Below are positions 44,370 to 48,178 of a stretch of DNA of 48,178 nt, one piece after another. The notes beneath the pieces are model-generated. The model saw only the letters and a list, made by a program, of their open reading frames with translations, was not told the DNA's origin and searched no databases. Position numbers and translations under genes: made by a program. The DNA is from Chromobacterium piscinae. GTDB taxonomy: Bacteria > Pseudomonadota > Gammaproteobacteria > Burkholderiales > Chromobacteriaceae. The DNA is taken from contig NZ_JAJOHV010000053.1 in the NCBI RefSeq assembly GCF_021129175.1, positions 1 through 48,178 on the forward strand. The letters are read 5' to 3'. How positions within the stretch are numbered: the stretch's first letter is position 1; each line of letters begins with the position of its first letter.

Positions 44370-45229
44370 GCGGACAGCCGGCTCAGTTCGCGGAAAAACA
44401 GCCGGCTCAGCGTTTCCAGGTCCGGATCGCCGGCGCGATCAGCGCGCCGGTACAAGGCCAGCGGCACCGGCGGCAAGGCGGGCAGGCTGTCCGGCGGCAA
44501 GGGACGCAGCTTGCCGCTGGCGACATCCGGCAGCAGCGCGCCGACGCCCAGTCCCGCTTCCAGCGCCGCTTGCACCGCCAGCAGGCTGGAGCTCTCGAAC
44601 ACGACCCGGTGGCGGCGGCCGGCCAATTGCAGCGCCTGCAGCATCGCGTCGCGCCAGCTGCACGGCGCGGCGAACAGCACCAGCGGCAGCTCGTCCTCCT
44701 CGGGGCAGACGCCGCCGGCCGCCAGCCACGGCAGCGCGCACTCCATCGCCCAGGCCGGCGCCTGCGCTAGTCCGCACAGGCGCGGATTGGCGATCAGAAG
44801 ATCCAGCTCTTCCCGGCGATAGGCGGCGCTCAGCTCGCGTCCCGGCGCGACTTTCGCTTCCAGCTTCAGCCCGGGATGGGTGGCGGCGAAGTCGGCCAGC
44901 ACCCGCGGCAGATGCTGGCTGACCACGTCTTCTATCAGGCCGACCCGGCAAAGCCGCGGCGCGGCGGCCGGCGCGGCCGGCACCATCTGCTCGGCCAGGC
45001 TGACGATGCGCTCGGCGTAGGGCAGCAGCGTCTGTCCGGCCGGCGTCAGCGCCACGCCGCGGGTGGAGCGCCGCAGCAGCGTTTGTCCGCAATGGGACTC
45101 CAGCTTGCGCAATTGCAGGCTCAGCGCGGGCTGGCTGCGGCCCAGTTCCGCGGCGGCGCGGTTGATGCTGCCATGGCGGGCCACCGCGGCCAGCGCGCGC
45201 AGCAGCGCGGTGTCGATGTCGGCAGTCAT
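44366..45229 (-). CDS. LysR-family transcription regulator
   Basis: The 287-residue protein has the LysR winged helix in residues 5-65 (LLRALAAVARHGSINRAAAE, GRSQPALSLQLRKLESHCGQ), then an effector-binding domain (RVGLIEDVVSQHLPRVLADF). The start ATG is at 45229, 98 bases from the divergent small DMT protein, so that gene is the likely target. The stop converges on the EamA gene with a 4-base overlap. No close relative of known function is recognised, and the effector is unknown. Confidence 0.93.
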   Translation of the reverse strand: MTADIDTALLRALAAVARHGSINRAAAELGRSQPALSLQLRKLESHCGQTLLRRSTRGVALTPAGQTLLPYAERIVSLAEQMVPAAPAAAPRLCRVGLIEDVVSQHLPRVLADFAATHPGLKLEAKVAPGRELSAAYRREELDLLIANPRLCGLAQAPAWAMECALPWLAAGGVCPEEDELPLVLFAAPCSWRDAMLQALQLAGRRHRVVFESSSLLAVQAALEAGLGVGALLPDVASGKLRPLPPDSLPALPPVPLALYRRADRAGDPDLETLSRLFFRELSRLSA

Positions 45230-45327
45230 ATGGTTTGCTTATAGCGATTGGCGATTTTTGCAGTCTACCGATAACGCCAGCGCTTGTTTAGCATCGGACA
45301 GTCGATATCCGTTGCCGGGAGAAGGAA

Positions 45328-45744
45328 ATGTTTTTCGTCGCACTATTGCTGGCCGTGGCGGGCTCAGTCGTTTACCACCTGTCGATCAAGCAGCTGCCGC
45401 AGGCCGTGAACCCGTTCTTTTCGCTGGCGGTCAGCTACGGCCTGGCGATGTCGCTGTGCCTGGCGGGCATGTGGTGGCTGCCGGCGGGGCAGCGCGGGAT
45501 GTCGGCGCTGAACTGGAGCAGCCTGGGCGTGGCGCTGGGGATACTGGGCATCGAGATGGGTTTCCTGCTGGCCTACCGCGCCGGCTGGAACCTGGGCTAC
45601 GCGGCGCTCAGCTCCAATGTGCTGAGCACCGCCTTGCTGCTGCCGATAGGCTACTGGCTGTTCCGCGAGAACCTGTCGCCGGGCAGGCTGGCCGGGCTGG
45701 GCCTCAGCCTGGCTGGCTTGTGGATGATGCTGCGCTTTCGCTGA
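45328..45744 (+). CDS. Half-size DMT (EamA-like) membrane protein
   Basis: The 138-residue protein has four TM helices and one EamA-like repeat: FFVALLLAVAGSVVYHLSIK at the start, LGVALGILGIEMGFLLAYRA and LLLPIGYWLFRENLSPGRLA near the end. It is half the size of usual EamA transporters, so it would have to work as a dimer, as SMR proteins do. GGAGAAGG lies upstream of the ATG. It is divergent from the LysR gene. Its last 41 bases overlap the end of the histidine kinase gene on the other strand. Confidence 0.85.
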   Translation: MFFVALLLAVAGSVVYHLSIKQLPQAVNPFFSLAVSYGLAMSLCLAGMWWLPAGQRGMSALNWSSLGVALGILGIEMGFLLAYRAGWNLGYAALSSNVLSTALLLPIGYWLFRENLSPGRLAGLGLSLAGLWMMLRFR

Positions 45745-47050
45745 GCGTCTCGCCCAGCGGCAGGCGGATGGCCACCTTGAAGGCGCCGTCCTCGTCGGTC
45801 AGCTCCAGCGCGCCGCCGTGCTGCTTGGCCACCCGCGAGACGATGGCGAGGCCGAGGCCGCTGCCGCCGTCGGTGCCGCGGTGCTCGGCCAGCCGCTCGA
45901 ACGGCGCCAGCGCGGTTTCGCGCAGCGCGGCGGGAATGCCGTCGCCGTGGTCGATCACGCTGAGCATGGCGTCGCCGGCGGCTTTCTCCAGCCGGATGAC
46001 CACCGGCGGGCGGCCGTAGCGGCGGGCGTTCTCCAGCAGATTGCTCAACAGCCGCTCCAACGCCAGCGCGTCGGCCTTCAGTTCGATCTCGTCGCGGATG
46101 TCCAGCCGCGCGTCCATGTTCTCGCGGCGGAAGCGCGCCACCACGCTGGCGGCCAGATCGGCCAGCGCCACGGGCTCCAGCCGGCTGGTTTCCTCGGCGC
46201 GGGCGAAATCGATGAACTGGCGGACGATGCGCGACAGCTCGTCGATGTCGGACAGCATGTCGTGCTGGTCGGTGCTGGCTTCCTGCATTTCCAGCGTCAG
46301 CTTCAGCCGGGTCAGCGGCGTGCGCAGGTCGTGCGACAGGCCGGCCAGCATCAGCCGGCGCTCGCGCGCGGCGTTGTCCAGCGCCTGGGCCATGCCGTTG
46401 AAGTTGTGCGCCAAGAGCTGCATCTCGCGCGGGCCGGTTTCCGGAATCGCCTGCGGCATCGAGCCGCTGGCCAGCTGGCGGCTGGCCTGCACCACCTGGC
46501 TGATCGGCCGCGTGATGCGCCAAGCCAGCAAGGACGCCAGCAGCGTGGCGAACAGCGCCGCCAGCAATGAGGCCTGCAGCATCGGGCTGACCATCCGGTC
46601 GCGGTAGCGGCCGAAGGGGATCACCAGCCAATACGGCTGGTCCAGCACGTGCACGTGCACCCACAGTTCGCTGTGGTCGGCTCGGCGCGCGTAATGGGCC
46701 TGCACCGGCTCGTTCAGGTCATGCGATAGCCGCTGCGCCAGCATCGCGCCGATCTTGGGCAGATCCTCGCTGAACTGCTGGCCGCGGTCGGCGTTGAACG
46801 GCAGCAGGCTGGGCAGCCCGGGGCGGTTGTAGTTGTCGAGGAAAGCCTGCCGCTCTTCCTCCACCATGCCGGTCATCGAGTCTTCGAGAAAGGACAGCGT
46901 GTCCAGCACCTGGATGTACAGCTGCCGCTCCAGCAGCTTGTGACGCTCATTGTTGGCCAGCCAGATGGTGAACAGCTGGGTGGTGATCACCACGGTGACC
47001 ACCAGCAGTGCCAGCCGGAAGAACAACGAGCCTAACAGCTTGCGTAACAA
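45704..47050 (-). CDS. Sensor histidine kinase, EnvZ type
   Basis: The 448-residue kinase starts with a TTG at 47050, with AGGGAG seven bases upstream inside the response regulator end. It has a TM helix near residues 12-32, a periplasmic segment of about 125 residues, a second TM near 160-178, a HAMP domain, the phosphoacceptor motif GLSHDLRTPLTRLKLTLEM (H-box), and the N, G1 and G2 boxes (LLSNLLENARRYG, VIDHGDGIPAALRE, GGSGLGLAIVSRV). The H-box sequence is that of EnvZ-class kinases. It phosphorylates the OmpR-like regulator 3 bases upstream. The stimulus is unknown. Confidence 0.94.
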   Translation of the reverse strand: MLRKLLGSLFFRLALLVVTVVITTQLFTIWLANNERHKLLERQLYIQVLDTLSFLEDSMTGMVEEERQAFLDNYNRPGLPSLLPFNADRGQQFSEDLPKIGAMLAQRLSHDLNEPVQAHYARRADHSELWVHVHVLDQPYWLVIPFGRYRDRMVSPMLQASLLAALFATLLASLLAWRITRPISQVVQASRQLASGSMPQAIPETGPREMQLLAHNFNGMAQALDNAARERRLMLAGLSHDLRTPLTRLKLTLEMQEASTDQHDMLSDIDELSRIVRQFIDFARAEETSRLEPVALADLAASVVARFRRENMDARLDIRDEIELKADALALERLLSNLLENARRYGRPPVVIRLEKAAGDAMLSVIDHGDGIPAALRETALAPFERLAEHRGTDGGSGLGLAIVSRVAKQHGGALELTDEDGAFKVAIRLPLGETLSESAASSTSQPG

Positions 47051-47053
47051 GAC

Positions 47054-47785
47054 CTACTCCCTGGGCGATCCGTCCGGCACGAACACGTAGCCATAGCCCC
47101 ACACCGTCTGGATGTAGCGCAGCTGGCTGTCGGTCTCGCCGTTTTCCAGCGCCTTGCGCAGGCGGGAGATGTGCACGTCGATGCTGCGGTCCAGCGATTC
47201 GCCGTTGCCCTTGCCCAGCGCCAGCTCCATCAGCTGTTCGCGGGTCAGCGGGCGGCGCGGATGGCTGACCAGCACCGACAGCACCGCGAATTCGGCGCTG
47301 GTCAGCGACACCGGCTGGCCGCCGCGGCGCAGCTCGCGCTGGCCGAGGTTGAGCACGAACTCGCCGAATTCCACCACGTCGTCGGCGTCGTGCAGCGCCG
47401 CCAGAGCCGGCGTGGTGTGATGGCGGCGCAGCACCGACTGGATGCGGGCGGTCAACTCGCGCGGATTGAAGGGTTTGGGCAGGTAGTCGTCGGCGCCCAT
47501 TTCCAGGCCCAGGATGCGGTCGATGTCCTCGCCGCGGGCGGTCAGCATGATCACCGGCAGCGATTCGCCCTGGGCGCGCAGCCGGCGCACCACCGCCAGC
47601 CCGTCCTCGCCCGGCATCATCACGTCCAGCACGATCAGGTCGGGGCGGTTGCGCGCCAGCTTGCGATCCAGATCCTTGGGATCGGGCAGCGTTTCCACGA
47701 TATAGCCCTGCTGGGTCAGGTAGCGGGTCAGCAGTTCGCGCAGCTTGGCGTCGTCGTCGACGACCAGGATTTTATTATGTTCCAT
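47054..47785 (-). CDS. ompR: Response regulator, OmpR type
   Basis: The 243-residue regulator starts at the ATG 47785 (AAGGAACAGCAT before it). The receiver has KILVVDDDAKLRELLTRYL with the acidic pocket, LIVLDVMMPGEDG with the phospho-Asp, and MLTARGEDIDRILGLEMGAD with the Thr and DDYLPKPFNPRELTARI with the Lys. The C-terminal winged helix includes RPLTREQLMELALGK and RSIDVHISRLRKALE with YIQTVWGYGYVFVPDG, as in OmpR. It is transcribed first, followed directly by its kinase. The gene name is by similarity to OmpR and the EnvZ-like partner. The 349-base upstream gap holds the promoter. Confidence 0.93.
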   Translation of the reverse strand: MEHNKILVVDDDAKLRELLTRYLTQQGYIVETLPDPKDLDRKLARNRPDLIVLDVMMPGEDGLAVVRRLRAQGESLPVIMLTARGEDIDRILGLEMGADDYLPKPFNPRELTARIQSVLRRHHTTPALAALHDADDVVEFGEFVLNLGQRELRRGGQPVSLTSAEFAVLSVLVSHPRRPLTREQLMELALGKGNGESLDRSIDVHISRLRKALENGETDSQLRYIQTVWGYGYVFVPDGSPRE

Positions 47786-48134
47786 ATGCTGTTCCTTCAG
47801 TGTTCCGGCTGCCAGCTTAGCGCGGCATGGCGCAGGCTGGGACGCCTTGTTTTTTACAGATGTTAAGCCGCCACGTCGCGATACAGTCGTTAACAATTGT
47901 GACGTCCCCATTGACGTCCGCGCAAATGCTTGCGCTTAAGCTGGAACAAATGGCCGGCGCGGAAGCCGTTTCAAGCGGGAAATATGCAGTATTTTCATGA
48001 CGCTGGCCGAATCCGCCCCTTCCGGAAAACGGATCGCTGCGACGCTGATCCCCATCCGATGCCTTGCCGGGCTTGCGTTTCGCCGCTTTGAGCGGCGATG
48101 GCAGCGCGGTCAACAGACAGGATAGAATATCGAC
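47786..48134. other. Divergent gap between ompR and the final partial gene
   Basis: No gene is supported in these 349 bases. Near ompR it is AT-rich with GTTAACAATTG at about 47889. TCGCCGCT (48080-48087) and AGCGGCGA (48091-48098) form an 8-base-pair hairpin with a 3-base loop about 40 bases before the next ATG. A promoter for each divergent gene must lie here but was not resolved. Confidence 0.5.
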
Positions 48135-48178
48135 ATGAAGCGATATCTGATCATGCTGGCGCTGGGCGGCCTGCTGGC
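48135..48178 (+). CDS. Start of an exported protein (3' truncated by window edge)
   Basis: An ATG at 48135 opens MKRYLIMLALGGLLA, a signal-peptide-like N-terminus with positive residues followed by a hydrophobic core, and stays open to the window end. AGGATAGAA lies about 10 bases upstream. Nothing can be said about the mature protein. Confidence 0.55.
   Translation, partial: MKRYLIMLALGGLL

Overview
The window reads as chromosomal DNA of a high-GC betaproteobacterium of the Neisseriales, most like Chromobacterium or a close relative. The basis is the gene repertoire (complete glp regulon, waaC-waaA core LPS genes, periplasmic cyclohexadienyl dehydratase, TPP-riboswitch thiC, OmpR/EnvZ-type pair) and the strong G/C third-position bias. 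The genus is an inference from protein style, not a database match. No IS element, prophage, CRISPR array, tRNA or rRNA is visible.

Layout. 1-2353: 3' part of a GH3 beta-N-acetylhexosaminidase and a sugar ABC ATPase. 2433-6443: a tightly coupled cassette of a family 2 glycosyltransferase, a Gfo/Idh/MocA oxidoreductase with a long unexplained C-terminal region, and a SET-type sugar efflux MFS protein; it looks like a small synthesis-and-export system for an unknown glycoside. 6574-8856: chemoreceptor and a B3/B4-domain protein. 9003-14541: glycerol block glpK-glpF-glpT-glpD on the minus strand, with repeated operator-like CGTTTTA heptamers. 15287-20303: pyruvate kinase and a run of small enzymes, a solute-binding protein and a YcaQ-type DNA glycosylase. 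20455-23744: lipoprotein, free-standing PTS EIIA, and two converging diguanylate cyclases, one membrane-bound and one with a globin sensor.

23796-27489: a MocR regulator faces an operon of a flavin reductase fused to a ferredoxin with adrenodoxin-like cysteine spacing, an M24 peptidase and a gamma-glutamylcyclotransferase-like protein. 27566-30856: DUF2789, Spo0M-like, and thiC with a TPP riboswitch. 30977-36146: pcm, rhodanese, ung, a CNNM/CBS transporter translationally coupled to an AAC(6')-type acetyltransferase, an S66 peptidase and a GNAT. 36257-39742: LPS core genes (waaE-like, waaC, waaA). The roughly 500-base AT-rich gap before waaC is packed with DnaA boxes and a degenerate 46-base repeat. 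39824-41322: pheC coupled to a second exported protein resembling the chorismate-lyase/UTRA fold. 41462-47785: CBS protein, DUF1203, an Ada-like repair protein, DMT transporters with a LysR regulator, and an EnvZ/OmpR-type two-component pair. A truncated exported protein begins at 48135.

The points most worth following up are the DnaA-box cluster at 37035-37572, the glycosyltransferase/oxidoreductase/SET cassette at 2433-6443, the exported PheC plus chorismate-lyase-like pair, and the adrenodoxin-type reductase fusion under a MocR regulator.
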